Shown here in pieces: positions 34,705 through 46,172 of a stretch of DNA of 64,000 nucleotides. The notes below the pieces were generated by a model. That model worked only from the letters and a program-made list of their open reading frames with translations. It had not been told where the DNA came from and did no database searches. The translations under genes and the position numbers were made by a program. The DNA comes from Tulasnella sp. 424 (taxonomy: Eukaryota > Basidiomycota > Agaricomycetes > Cantharellales > Tulasnellaceae), in contig WSUB01000051.1 in the NCBI GenBank assembly GCA_019633425.1, forward strand, positions 176,657 through 240,656, in the 5' to 3' direction. The number at the start of each line of letters is the position of its first letter. The stretch's first letter is position 1.

Positions 34705-35503
34705 TCAACGCCTGTTAACGCTATCAATCACCATATCGAAATTTGGACCATATTCTGGGCAAACCAAATCACGGGAGCTAAATTATAACCGTATTTTTGC
34801 CTAGCGTGAGTGCATTCTTAATACCTTATCATAGCATCGACGCCACGAGCCTGTCCCGCTCCAGTATTGCTTTGGCCGTTGTCCACGTTACCATTCCCAG
34901 TGATGTCTTTAGACTCTACCGGTAACTTTTCTGTGCGTCCCGTGAGAAAGGATTAACTTGAACACCGTATCGCACATCCGTCCCTAATTGTCGATCCCAA
35001 TCTTAACGACTTGACGACACTGCCCATTGGAGTGTCGTCCACCAGAGCCTCCCCACGGAAGGACTGTGCTTGAGTGATTGATTATCGGCCAAGGGCAATG
35101 AGACCACATCGTGTCCTAGCCCTAACCTGGGCGAAGCTCGGAAGCTCTTGTATGCTAGTATAGTATATGGCTCTTATCCCAAAAGCGAAGCATAATGGTT
35201 CATTCTCAGGTGGCCGTTTCGGAATTGGGAGTTCGGCACGTAAGACGTCTCGGCGAATGGCCCACGGTAAAGGTTATATATTACTAGGGTTCAGGAAGAA
35301 AACAAGGAGGGATAGCAATCGGAAGAGGTGAGATAGGGAGAAGAAAAAAGTACTGAAATGATGCCAGATGCGAGTGTGCGAGGAGTTGCCAGATGGAAAG
35401 CGAGAAGCGAGGGAGAAGGATGCCAGACAGAAAAAAAGAAAAAAAATTGGATAGGAAGGTATTATTAAAGGAGAGTGGAGGAGGGTAACGACTCCAATTC
35501 AAA
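34705..35503. other. Intergenic between converging genes
   Basis: 3' flanks of the kinase-like gene and of the Cdc7/SepH gene. From about 35200 it is the original of the duplicated tail fragments found at 30640 and 32690. An A-rich run lies at 35431-35450. No gene. Confidence 0.6.
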
Positions 35504-38500
35504 CTATTCTGGAGATTGCCACGAGATGGAGGGTAGCTTGCTCCTTAGCGGTATGCGCTGTCGAGAAGAAGGAAGACGAGGGGCAAGACCTGGTCGAGGA
35601 CCGCTGGGGCTGTTTGAAGGAGTGGATGAGGTGGATAATCCAAGGCCGAGGGTGCTGAACGAGGTTTCGGACGCAGTGCGCCGTACACGACGTCGCTCGG
35701 TCTGAGGGAATCCTTTTTGAACCGGCCCAGCTGAGACGGGAACTGTAGGAGAGCGCGTTCCTCGGGCGCCGGTGCCAGTAAGGGATGGGATGATCTCGCG
35801 TGCGAGTTGTTGAACGAGCACAGAAGCATCCTTCTGGCTCAGTCGTTCAACCACGGGCATCACTCCGAATTTCTCGACGAGAAGTGCGCTGTCTGGATGG
35901 GCATCGCAGACTGCTCGCAGAACTCGAAGCAGGTTGAGCTTGACCATCGCTTTGTTCGTTTGCCTTATACGGTCGATAATTCGGTTGAAGAACTCGGGTT
36001 TTGCAACCGACATGGCAACGTCATTCGATAGACGGAAAAGCTTAAGGAACGGGTCGAGGAGGTTTTCGAACGAGTTGGACTTCGTTGAGATGAAGCAACC
36101 GAGGATGCACACGTTGTTCTCTGGTCGAGTAAGCTGGTCTTCAACGCGAGCAGTTTCGTCCTGCAGCCTGTAGAGAAGCAGCTATCAGCCTGGGCTCGCC
36201 TGACCCTGTCTAGTGCAAGCCGCTCCTCACCAAACATTGATGGATTCTAAGGCAGTGACTTGGAAGTATGGATCTGATAGCAACTTGACGTATAGGTTGA
36301 GTACGTCGTGTTGCCACAACAATGTTCTGCAGCTCTTTCCGGCGTTCGCCAAGTCGCAAAGTATCGGAAGCGCAAACTGCTTAAGAGGTGTGCCCGCCTC
36401 GATTACCCGCTTCAATAAAGGTATTATGCCCGCCTGTGCAGCCTCTTCCTGGCGTGATTTATTCAGTCGGCAAAGATTGTAGCACGTTTGGAATATGTGG
36501 TTGGCGATTTCCTATAAACCCGTAGATGTCAATGACTTGGTAGCGGGCTGGCTGGTCAAAGGTGCGTACAGTGCTATGTGGCCCCTGGCTTTGCTCCTCC
36601 AAAATCTTGACCAAGATTTCGATGCAGTTGGCATTCTGTAAGACATCCAGTAACGGAGCATTCATCGAGAGATGTTTAATTGCCCTGAGCATGACTACCA
36701 AATGCTCCGCTTCCAACAGCTCGCATGCTCGTAAAAGTCCTAATTTCTCGCAAGTTAGTACGCGCTGATTTCAGACCGCGAAGACCAAACGCACGTCGAA
36801 CAATTTTCCTTGTACCCAAAGATGTTCGGACATGGGTATCGGACTGTGAAACTTGGCAGAAGATAACGAGGATTTGGATGATCTTGTGCTTCATGTCCGA
36901 CGTGGACTCTCCGCGTGAAGCCATCACGTTGAGAAGCGCAGAGGATAGCGGATCCAGAAGGCCTTCTCTGATGAACATTCGACAAAAATCGTTCTTCGGC
37001 GTTGGTCCTTGAAGTTCGAACACAGATCCAATACCGTTCAAGGCGTGGACAACCAGGTCGGTTTGTTCGGCAAAATCTTCATCGAGGAGATCAACGAGGA
37101 CTCTCAGACCGCGACACCTTGTGCAATACCCGATCAGCAGCGATAAACGTTGAGAGTTCGCCTTACTTACGAAATGAACATCTGCAATGTTAAGACCGAT
37201 GAATGGCACAGTAACCGAATGAAGTGAGAAGCTTCGAGACGACACTCGGACGAATATTTCTTCGTGGTGAACGCTACGATCGTTCTTAGCTTGAGCCAAA
37301 GGCTTAGGGACACAAGACTCACTCATAACGACCGGAATACCTCTATGGAAGTAATGAGTGACTATGACCCTACGAACGAGATACGAATCACTGACCCGAT
37401 TAGACAGAAGCTCTCCAAAAAGCTTAAGTCTGTGGTGACAAGCTGAGAAATTGTCAGAGTTATCATCAATTTAAGCTGCAGGGATGAATTTACCAGATTA
37501 ACTATCCTCAATAGTTTCATAATGACCTCTCTCGAAGGGGTCGCTTCCAGCACGTCCACAATTGCCAGCAAGCCATGTGAGGATACGAGCTGATACTGCA
37601 TTTCTGGAGCATCCTCCAATATTGCCAACTGTGCCACGCAACATTAACAAGAGCTTCACAGAAAACTCTCGCAAGACGCACCATGCCGTCACAAGCGTCC
37701 CTCAAGACATAATCTGGCGACGTGGGCGTCAACTGCTCGATGAGATTGTTCACGGTGCTGCAGAGACGAGCCAGCTTGTCTCGGACAAGGTTGGTTTCCA
37801 GGTCGTTGTCGATGAAGCCTTCGTCAATCTAGGGAGGAAGGGGTAAGATTATGTCATATGGTTTCATGAAGGAGCCGTACCTCAGCAAACGGATCCTCTT
37901 CATCCGACTCGGCATCACCAAGCTATTTAACTGGGTTAGGATCAAGTTCACAAGCCTTTACAAAAACGTACCCAGGATTTGCTTGATAGTCGGGTATGCA
38001 GTTGAAGCGTCTGAATTGACGTTTCGGCAACTATCAATTTCGCTGAGTTGATGATCCATTAAGGGTGTGCGTGCCGTCTACTCACCGGTCCCGTTTGGCT
38101 TCACAAAGATATCATCATAGTCTTCATCGTCATCCTCTGTGTACTGGTCCAATTTCTCGGCCGTGAGCTGGCGTTTAGCTTCGGATCGGCCCAAAGAGCC
38201 GGATGTAGACGCGGAACGCTGATGCCGAGGCAAGGGGGCTGGCAGGATGGATGGCGACGGGAGTGGCGATAGGGGGGACCTAGATCCAGACGACGCTTTC
38301 CTTAAAGACCCGTTGATAGACGGAGGGGAGGTAGAAAGAGTGAGTGTTCTGGATGACGTGGAGTCCCCCAACCCGCTCAGGCCAATTCGTTTGATATCGT
38401 CGGGGTGGAAGAGTCCATTGCGGTTCTGCCTATTCGCCTGTTATACGGTGTCAGAACCCACTGAAGCCACCCAGGCCAATGCTTCGGGATGCCTTACCTT

Positions 38501-40449
38501 GAATTTGGCGACGCGTTCTTGCAGAATGAAATCGTCGTCGTCCTCTCCAGCCAAATCCGAATAGTCCTCCACGATGGGACTCATTTCGGTGGGTGTCACC
38601 TTGCGCAGAGACCGAAGAGAGGGACTTTGTGCATCGGGCCGAATAGTCTTTGCGTTGTCGGGCTCCTCCGGCTTTTCGTCTACTTGAGGTTTCTCGTCCT
38701 CGGACACCGACTTGTCCAGAGCTGAGTCCAGATCCGTCAGTACTGTGGAAAGCACGAGCGCCGGAGCTCGACTCACACTGAAGTTTAGTGAAAGATATAC
38801 CCCCTTCAAAGTCGTCGTCCCAGTTATCCGTTTGCTCTTCGGCTTGGCGTAGAATGGCTGGTTGCATGATCTTGTCGGTCAAAAGCGGAACACCGAGGGA
38901 CATCGGCGGGACGCCTCCAGGTTTCCAGACAGCGTCAGCCGGCGCGGGGGTGGGCGATCCGAACCTAGGGTCCCCCGAGTCTGGGCGTGGAGTTGGCCGA
39001 TGCGTTTGACGATTACGAGTTGGAGCTATTTAACACAAACGTTAGAAGTTTAATAGAAACGCAGATCAGAGGATGCACCCACACTTTAGAGCCTCGTTCC
39101 ACTCCTGGACCTGCTGAACTGCTTCCTCAAAGTGAGACGATGGCCGCTCTCCTGCACCTCGTTTGGTCTCAAGTCCAAGTTGCCGCCGTGTTCCGACCAT
39201 CCATGGATGCTTCAGTAATTTCTTCGCCGATATTCGCAGGTTGCAATCTTTCTGGAAGCAGTGATACAAAAAATCTTTCACCACCTAGGAGACGAACCTT
39301 ATTCAGTGCATGGGGATAGCAAGTTGATCACCCTACTCACTGGAGAAGCACCTTCTGGAATAGGAGGGCAGTCGTCTTGTACAATGCGAAATAGGGCGGG
39401 CATGGGTGCAAGGAAATGATAGGGAGGCTTTCCTTCCAACAGCTCAATGACAACGCATCCTACACTCCTAAAAAGCAGGCATAAATGGCGCGTACGGGAA
39501 GGGGAATCCCATATGGACTGACCAAATGTCGGACGCTGTTGTCGCTCCGGTTTGTTCGATGACTTCAGGTGCCACTACAACGCGGTTTGCATGAGCTCTT
39601 GTGTTTTCGTCGTAGGGAATCCGGCAATTGCTTACTCCAGTAAGGTGATCCGACGACAGCCCCATCGGTTATACCACCAGCTGGGGTCGTCGCCACACCA
39701 AAGTCGGCTAACTTCACCGTGCCATCCTTATTCGTAAGAATGTTGGCTCCTTTGATATCTCGATGAATGACACCTTGGTCGTGGAGATAAACAAGACCTT
39801 CGAGGACTTGGGAAATGTACACGCCCACGAGGTTTTCTGGGAATTTGCCGAATCTCTTGCAAATATTATGAAGGGATCCATTCTCGCAATACTCCAGGAT
39901 AATGTACAGATTTTCGCGCGTCTTGACGTAACCTTTGTATTTGACGATGTTGGCATGCTAGAGAACCAAGAGGGCGCGTGGTGTAATGAGGTGAGTACGA
40001 CGTACACGCGACAAGCGACGAATTCCTCCTCGCGGACGCACATTAAGATTCTTGAGGAGATCGATCTCGGACTATTGTGAAATTGAGGGTCCTCAGCGCA
40101 TTAGAACTCGCGAAGGGGCAACCGCGAACAGGTCTTACCATGATTTCGCCAAGCTCCCCTTTTGGTATATTGGTTAACTGGATCTGCTTTACTGCCACGG
40201 TCTCTCCTGTGGTCCAATTCAAAGCGCCTGCCAAGCAAGAATGCCACCATAAGCGATACTATCGAAGCTCTACGACGTAAACGACGTACGATAGACCTGC
40301 CCAAACGCGCCTTTCCCGAGAGAGTCGCCGAGTTGCTGTGTGCATGAGAGGTCGAAGCACGGCGTTCAATCCTCCGCGCGAAATGGGATCATTAGTACTG
40401 AGCCACGCACGTAGTTAGGTAGCGCATTTGCATTAGGAGTAGTAGTCAT
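35504..40449 (-). CDS. sepH: SIN protein kinase, Cdc7/SepH-type (STE-like)
   Basis: Septation initiation network kinase (S. pombe Cdc7, Aspergillus SepH; plant MAP3K-epsilon relatives) that signals from the spindle pole to Sid1/Sid2-type kinases. Minus strand, many exons; the first are 40449-40411, 40335-40290, 40227-40139, 40071-40042, 39957-39636, 39574-39523, 39467-39341, 39284-39083, 39025-38801. The kinase domain sits near the N-terminus: [85 protein letters not shown]. All catalytic residues are present. A disordered phospho-rich linker follows ([25 protein letters not shown]). The C-terminal half has helical ARM/HEAT-like repeats ([39 protein letters not shown]). It ends [12 protein letters not shown]. 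The gene is intact. Confidence 0.9.
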
Positions 40450-41527
40450 TGTTCGTTGGGTTCTGGCGTTCGAGTATGGTCAAACGACCAAGACCTCCGA
40501 AGAATCTAGTTAGAGTCGAAATGAAGCCCTAGTCGGGACTCGAATTCCTTGGATAGTAGTAGAGCGGAGCGACGAGCCCAGCTCAGTCGTATCCCAACAG
40601 TGAAGTCTCTTTGAAGACGTATGGACCTTGCTGTCCGGTGCTATCCTATGTGCGGATGGGGATGGGTGTAGCGCGGGTTGACGACGAAAGAACAGAGTGT
40701 TCAGAAACCGAACATGTTTGCACATCGCGTCAACCCATGGTTGCCAAATACGGATCGCCTGCGAACCAAATGCCCATTCCTGTTCGATTAGCACGATTCT
40801 ATGACATCTAGCTCTAGATCTACCAAAGGAACAACGTCAGCAACTCCAGTGGCAAAACTGATGCAAGGAGTCTATTCTCTTCATCTAGTATGTGAACGCG
40901 GTACGAATGCGTCCGTCACGCGTTAGTGCCAGAACGTTCCTCGTCCATTCCTACTTCAAGGGACGCAGCTCCGACGCGCTTTGCAAGAATGCCTCCACCG
41001 TAAATTTCAAGAATCTTTAGACTCAGCACCTCGGCGATAGTCCAGGGGCGAGGTCTCCGATCGGCTTCCAAGGCATCATCCCGGAAGATATGGGATGCAC
41101 CTCAATCCTACTCGGGGCTGCCTTGGAAAGTGTATATATAGCATGTACCTATGTTACACAATGTAGTAATCACTGGATTCGAGAAGAGAAAGGCACGATC
41201 TGAGCTACTCCTTCGAGGGTCACCGGAGCCCACCGGCGGGAGATGCCTTGCCTTGAACCTCGAAAAGGAAGAGGAATCTGGTTTTAAACGTGCATGCGAA
41301 TGCGTTCCTTGACGGCGAAACAGCCGCAAGCTGTAGACGGAAATCCGCAAACGCTCCTGGCGACGACCTTGGTGGCACAGGGTCGTGACATCGAAGGAGA
41401 TCGCCGCTTAGCTCGCTTTCTCACAGCTTTCAACCTCGGAGCCTCTCTCTCGAACATGGCAGCTTGTTTACGATTCACGAAGCGAGTAGGTACCCGAGCT
41501 ATGCATATGCGGACTCTGGATAGCTAA
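40450..41527. other. Intergenic, divergent promoter region
   Basis: About 1.1 kb between the start of the Cdc7/SepH gene (-) and the thioesterase (+). Short open frames on both strands carry no motif I recognise. Probably promoters for both, possibly also an unresolved first exon of the thioesterase. Confidence 0.45.
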
Positions 41528-41743
41528 ATGGTATTCCGAAACGAGTATAGGTTTGGGACTCTTGTCTCCAGGTAAAAGGTTGAAACGGACCAATACTCGG
41601 CTTCTTGCGTTTTGCTGACCATGGACCTGTTTGGGCTTCAATGAGAGTAGGACATGACTGGAAATGCCTATCAAATGTGGGGAACGCTTTGTTTTACCAA
41701 GTGGAAAGATCCGAGGGTTGACCCGGCATGAGCCGCTTCTCAG

Positions 41744-42474
41744 CTTGAAATCCAGAAAGCAACTCCGGGTCGGATCGAGGCGACGTTGAAGATCGACAAC
41801 TCACATCGTGGGTATTCCCTGCACTTTTAGATTGCACTGTTTGCTTACAGGGGGTTTGCCAATAGTTAACAGGATGAAGGTCCGTCTCGTCTTTTTGCTC
41901 GGATCACCGCTGACTGGCTGATGCGTGAAATCGTTAGAGCGTCCATGGGGGTCTCATAATGACCTTGACCGACACAATCGGCTCGCTTGTAGTATCTTCA
42001 AAGGGGATGTTCTACAGCGGCGTTTCTCTCGATATTAGTACTAGCTTCCCGAGTACGGCGGGAAAGGCCGGCGGTACGCTCCACATGACGGGGACGCTCG
42101 TTAAAATGGGTATGATTCTGAGCCCGAATCCGTGCTCCCCTATTGTGCGTCGATCATTTCCGCTAAGCGAGCGATCGAAATTTAGGCAGGACCATGGCTT
42201 TCACAAAGGTGGAGTTTACGACGCCAGAGGGAAACCCCGTCGCATACGGCCGTGAGTGCGAGTCCATTATGTCCCAGTGCAGCATGCGGATAACCGAGAA
42301 TCTCGCCTACAGAGCATACCAAATTTGTTGGGAATGTGAACAGAGAAGTGAGTTGTGACGGTGTGGCGTTAAGAGCTCGACTTCCTAACTTTGCCCCGAC
42401 ATCAGCACAACGTAACCTTCTCGCCTGACGGGGAACACGAGCAATCTCCTGCTAATATCGGCAGTCAAACGTAA
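41744..42474 (+). CDS. Hotdog-fold thioesterase (PaaI/ACOT13-like), 5' end unresolved
   Basis: Probably hydrolyses acyl-CoA thioesters. Exons: 41744-41807, 41866-41879 (14 nt), 41938-42109, 42186-42251, 42313-42347, 42406-42474, all phase-consistent. The product reads LEIQKATPGRIEATLKIDNS, HLNRMKSVHGGLIMTLTDTI, GSLVVSSKGMFYSGVSLDIS, GGTLHMTGTLVKMGRTMAFT, YGQHTKFVGN, and ends NVTFSPDGEHEQ. The HGG with its following helix is the hotdog active-site segment. The upstream exon is unclear. A candidate at 41528-41570 encodes YRFGTLVS, which fits the family's FG..V..RL motif, but it is one base out of phase with the splice at 41744. A missed micro-exon or a frame-breaking change is possible. Confidence 0.75.
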
Positions 42475-42940
42475 TGCGGTGATTGGACTGGGTGATAACA
42501 GGGGGAGACTAGGCCACGAAGGACATGTGGGCACTGCAATTTACACAGTAGGGTCCATTAGAAAGGGAAAAAGCCAATACCATTCCACTCTGTCGGTGCC
42601 TCGCTGCCCCTCATCCAGCAATGCATCGACAAACCCACAGTGTAATTCGCACTGCGAGCATAACAAGATCTACTTATACTTGAGTCTATCGCCTAGTCGT
42701 TGTTCTCCTAAAACGTGGTTGGGTAGCAACGAACGCACGAATAAGGGATTTCGTGCTGTGGGATCTGGCCCTGAGTCACGTGATGGCTTCTGTTCTGGTA
42801 TATCACCGACAAGGCCCGCAATCCAGAAGCGGAAGATGAGAGAGTGCAGACACCTTCATCTCATTCCAGTTAAATACCAATCTCACTCCCCCCTCCAATC
42901 GCTCGCACATCCCATCCTCCCCCTCTCATCCTCCGTCATC
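42475..42940. promoter_or_regulatory. Short intergenic before P450
   Basis: 466 bp between the thioesterase stop and the P450 start, same strand. The final 60 bp are C/T-rich and precede the ATG. No other gene. Confidence 0.45.
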
Positions 42941-45169
42941 ATGCCAATCGCCACCACTGCATTCGCCACCGACGCCCTTAACTGGGTGCGCGCTTCACCC
43001 ATCATCTCTGCCGAACTCGTCCTCCTCGCGTATGCTCTCTACAAACTCGTCAAGGTCCTCGTCTACGAGCCCCTCACCTCACCCCTAGAAGCTTTACGTG
43101 GTCCACCAAAGCCAGGCAAAGTCTTCGATCTCAGCAATATATTTTTGGCTCTCGAGTACGGTGGTTTCTCTTTAGCTCTCACCGCACTGCACAGCGATCT
43201 CTGACCCACGACCCCCTCGCTCGCTTTTAGCACCGTCAACTCCCAGCGAAATCAACAGGAGATGAGAGAAGAGTACGGCAAAAACATGCACATTCAGGGC
43301 TTTGGTTACGTGCGTTGTCCTCGCGTTTCCCAACTTATCAGTTGCCACCGGACTTACAATTCCCGTTCGTTGCAGTGGGACCAAAGGCTTCTGACATTCG
43401 ATACGAGGGCTATCAACTATATTCTCAATCAAGCGTCCGAGCTATATCCTAAAGCCTGGCAATCTCGGCGAATGCTCTCCAGGCTCCTCGGAGAAGGCTT
43501 AGCCATCACCGAAGGTACTGTACCCCGACATCACCATTTGGTGCGATCCACAAGCTCATTCCGCCACTTGGCTTCACACAGGAGAGCAACATAAACGTCA
43601 AAGACGAGTTATCAATCCCGCTTTTGCTCCGGCTGCCTTGCGAAAGCTCGATCCTATTTTCCACTCTAAAGCCGAAGAGGTGAGAACGCTCGGCGATCGC
43701 GATGCCTTCGGGTCCCTTTTCGGGAAGGAGATTAATTCCCACTGACCCGCCTTCCCTCTCTCTAGCTCCGCGATCGTTGGTTTGGTCTCCTATCATCAAC
43801 CCCCGATGCCGAAGGCTATACCACGCTCGACATCAACCACTGGATCTCCCGAGCCACCTTTGACGCATTCGCGCTAGGCGGGTTTTCCTACTCCCTTAAC
43901 GTCATTCAAAACGAAGACCACCCGCTATACTTGGCTTACAAGAAGATGTTCGATGCGGCGCTCAACAAGGGTCAAACCTTGATGGGATTCCTTGAAATCT
44001 ATTTGCCGTGGTTGACGTACCTGCCAACCGAGGTCAACCGGCAGATCAACGCAAGCAAGAAAGTTATCCTTGAAGCCGGAGAGGAGATCATTCGGGAAAA
44101 GCGCGCGGCTTTGATCAAAGGTCTTGATGAGGAGAAGGGCCGGGAAAGCGGAGGCAGAGACCTCTTGAGCGTAATGAGTAAGGACGCGTTTGCAAGTTTA
44201 TCCAGATAAGCCACTAACCTTGGACCCCACTAGTCAAATCGAACCTCGAAGAGACTTCCCCCAAACAACGGCTTTCCGACGCTGAACTTCTAGCTCAAAT
44301 CCACTCCTTCCTCTTCGTCGGTTCCGACAGCGTCAGCTTGTCAATCTCATGGACGCTCTACGAGCTCTCTCAGAACATCGCTTTGCAAACCCGCGTCCGC
44401 GACGAGATCCTCGCAGCTCGCCAATCCTCTCCCAACGTGTCTGTGCACGACGCCTCGGCTCTGCCCCTGCTCGACGCCGTAGTGAGGGAATGCCTCCGAG
44501 TTACACCCCCACTCCAATCGACTCTTCGCTGCGCTACTCGTGACGATATCATCCCAACGGAAGATGGAAATGGCATCAAGATTCGCGCTGGGCAGTTGGT
44601 TCATTTGCCTTTTGAGGGAATGAACATCGCCAAAGAGATTTGGGGAGAGGATGCTTGGGAGTTCAAGTGAGCGGTCGTGTTTATTTTTCAATCTCCTTTT
44701 CCGATGCTGACCGGAAACCCCTACTTCACTAGGCCCGACAGGTGGTTCAACCTCCCAGAAACCGCCAAACGCAACCCCGGCTTAGTATCCAACTTGATGA
44801 CGTTCTCTATCGGATCACATTCGTGCCCTGGTGTTCACTTTGCTATCATGGAGTACGTCGCTCCCACGTTCAGCGGTCTATCGCACGAACTCAACAACTG
44901 ACCTCCATGCTTCCCTTTCAGAATCAAAGCGTTCCTTGCCGAGTTAATCGTCTCATTCGAATTCGCTCCTGTACCGAAGAAGCGCATTTTGAAGGGTAAC
45001 GTGTAAGCATACCAAGCACTTTCTTAAGCCCCTTTCGTTTTCCTGACTTTATCTCTTGATGCTATACAGTATGGTTACCCGTCCGTTCGTCGCTGGAGAA
45101 TGGGGCAAGGGCACTCAAATGCCCATGCTCATCCGACCTTACACCCCAAAGCCTTCAACAGAAGCATAA
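42941..45169 (+). CDS. Cytochrome P450 monooxygenase
   Basis: Haem-thiolate monooxygenase anchored to the ER by an N-terminal helix (SAELVLLAYALYKLVKVLVY), followed by the Pro-rich hinge GPPKPGK. Nine exons (42941-43155, 43231-43309, 43376-43514, 43582-43679, 43766-44177, 44234-44666, 44733-44852, 44922-45002, 45070-45169) give 558 residues. Helix C has QHKRQRRVINPAFAP. The I-helix is HSFLFVGSDSVSLSISW, with Ser where Thr is usual (GSDS for A/GGxDT). The K-helix ExxR is ECLRV. PERF-region is PDRWFN. The haem loop is FSIGSHSCPGVHFAIME, with the Cys ligand and a His replacing the usual Arg of FxxGxRxCxG. It is intact and a single P450; substrate unknown. The neighbouring thioesterase on the same strand may be coincidental. 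Confidence 0.93.
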
Positions 45170-45293
45170 GTCTTCTCTACCAACCCTCTCATTCGTTTAC
45201 CTCCTTTTTTCTTTCGGTTTTGAAACTTGGTTTGTGCAAATCCCCGTGTAGAGTATCTGGATCATATTGTCTCTTTCACCCTTCGTTCATCAT

Positions 45294-45703
45294 GTACATA
45301 GCTACTCCGACGTTGCGGTTCTAAAACACCGTCAACGAAACGAGTAGAATTATCATTATAATACAGCTTGCATGCATCGTATCCAAATCGAGCTGATTCG
45401 CCTTTCGACGTATAAGATCCCGACCCAGAAAAACCTACAACGCAAAAACAGCTCCGAATTTATCAACACCCTCACATCAATCGCTCTCATCCTGCCCATA
45501 ACCCGCAAAGGTACGCCTTCCAGTACTTACATCGCCCGTACTCCGACCGCGCAGATGCCCCAGCGTATCCGAAACGATCCTCTTCGCATATCTGAAAATG
45601 CCATCTCCCGGAGTCCGATGTTTCGTCGACGAGGACGGGGAGCTGTCGAATGGCGGGTTGCGCTTGATCCCGCGGGCGAGGCGTAGGCATGTTATCACTC
45701 GTG
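45294..45703 (-). repeat. Tandem duplicate of the NAD kinase 3' end, outer copy
   Basis: Direct repeat of 45704-46172. Both start GTACATAGCTACTC(C/T)GACG and both run through the 3' flank and last part of the NAD kinase coding region. On the minus strand this copy still encodes IFRYAKRIVSDTLGHLRGRS and GYGQDESD, matching the true C-terminus, but without the upstream gene. It is about 60 bp shorter than the inner copy because an internal flank segment is missing. Confidence 0.88.
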
Positions 45704-46172
45704 GTACATAGCTACTCTGACGTTGCGGCTCTAAAAAACACCGTCAACGAAAACGAGTGGAATTATCATTATAATACAGCTTTGCATCCATGCGTATCCA
45801 AATCGAGCTAATTCCCCTTTCAACATCCCGACCCAAGGTATATATATCCTACACAACTTGTTGATCCACTCCGCAGACAAAACCTACAACGCAACACAAC
45901 CCCGATTTTTTGAATACCAAAAACCCCACATCAATCGCTCGCATTCGAATCGCTCTCGTCTTGCCCATAAACCGCAAAGGTACGCCTTCCGGTACCTACA
46001 TCACCCGTACTCCGACCGCGCCGATGCCCCAACGTATCCGAGACGATCCTCTTCGCATGTCTGAAGATGCCACCTCCCGGAGCATGATGTTTCGTCGACG
46101 AGGTCGGGGAGCTGTCGAACGGCGGGTGCGCTTGATCCTGCGGGCGAGGCGTAGGCATGTTCTCGCTCGTGG
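45704..46172 (-). repeat. Tandem duplicate of the NAD kinase 3' end, inner copy
   Basis: The copy attached to the functional gene. It covers the 3' flank and roughly the last 80 codons (IFRHAKRIVSDTLGHRRGRS, VYGQDESDSNASD). Similarity to 45294-45703 ends inside the coding region at about 46172. Confidence 0.88.

Noticed and set aside
37498..37753. Apparent frameshift in the helical repeats of the Cdc7/SepH gene
   Set aside because: A 62-nt GTGCGT...CACAG intron after CDGM removes the conflict and joins to [14 protein letters not shown] in frame.
35500..40449. Several plus-strand open frames across the Cdc7/SepH gene
   Set aside because: The minus strand carries an unmistakable kinase plus helical repeats with consistent introns. 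The plus-strand frames are shadows.
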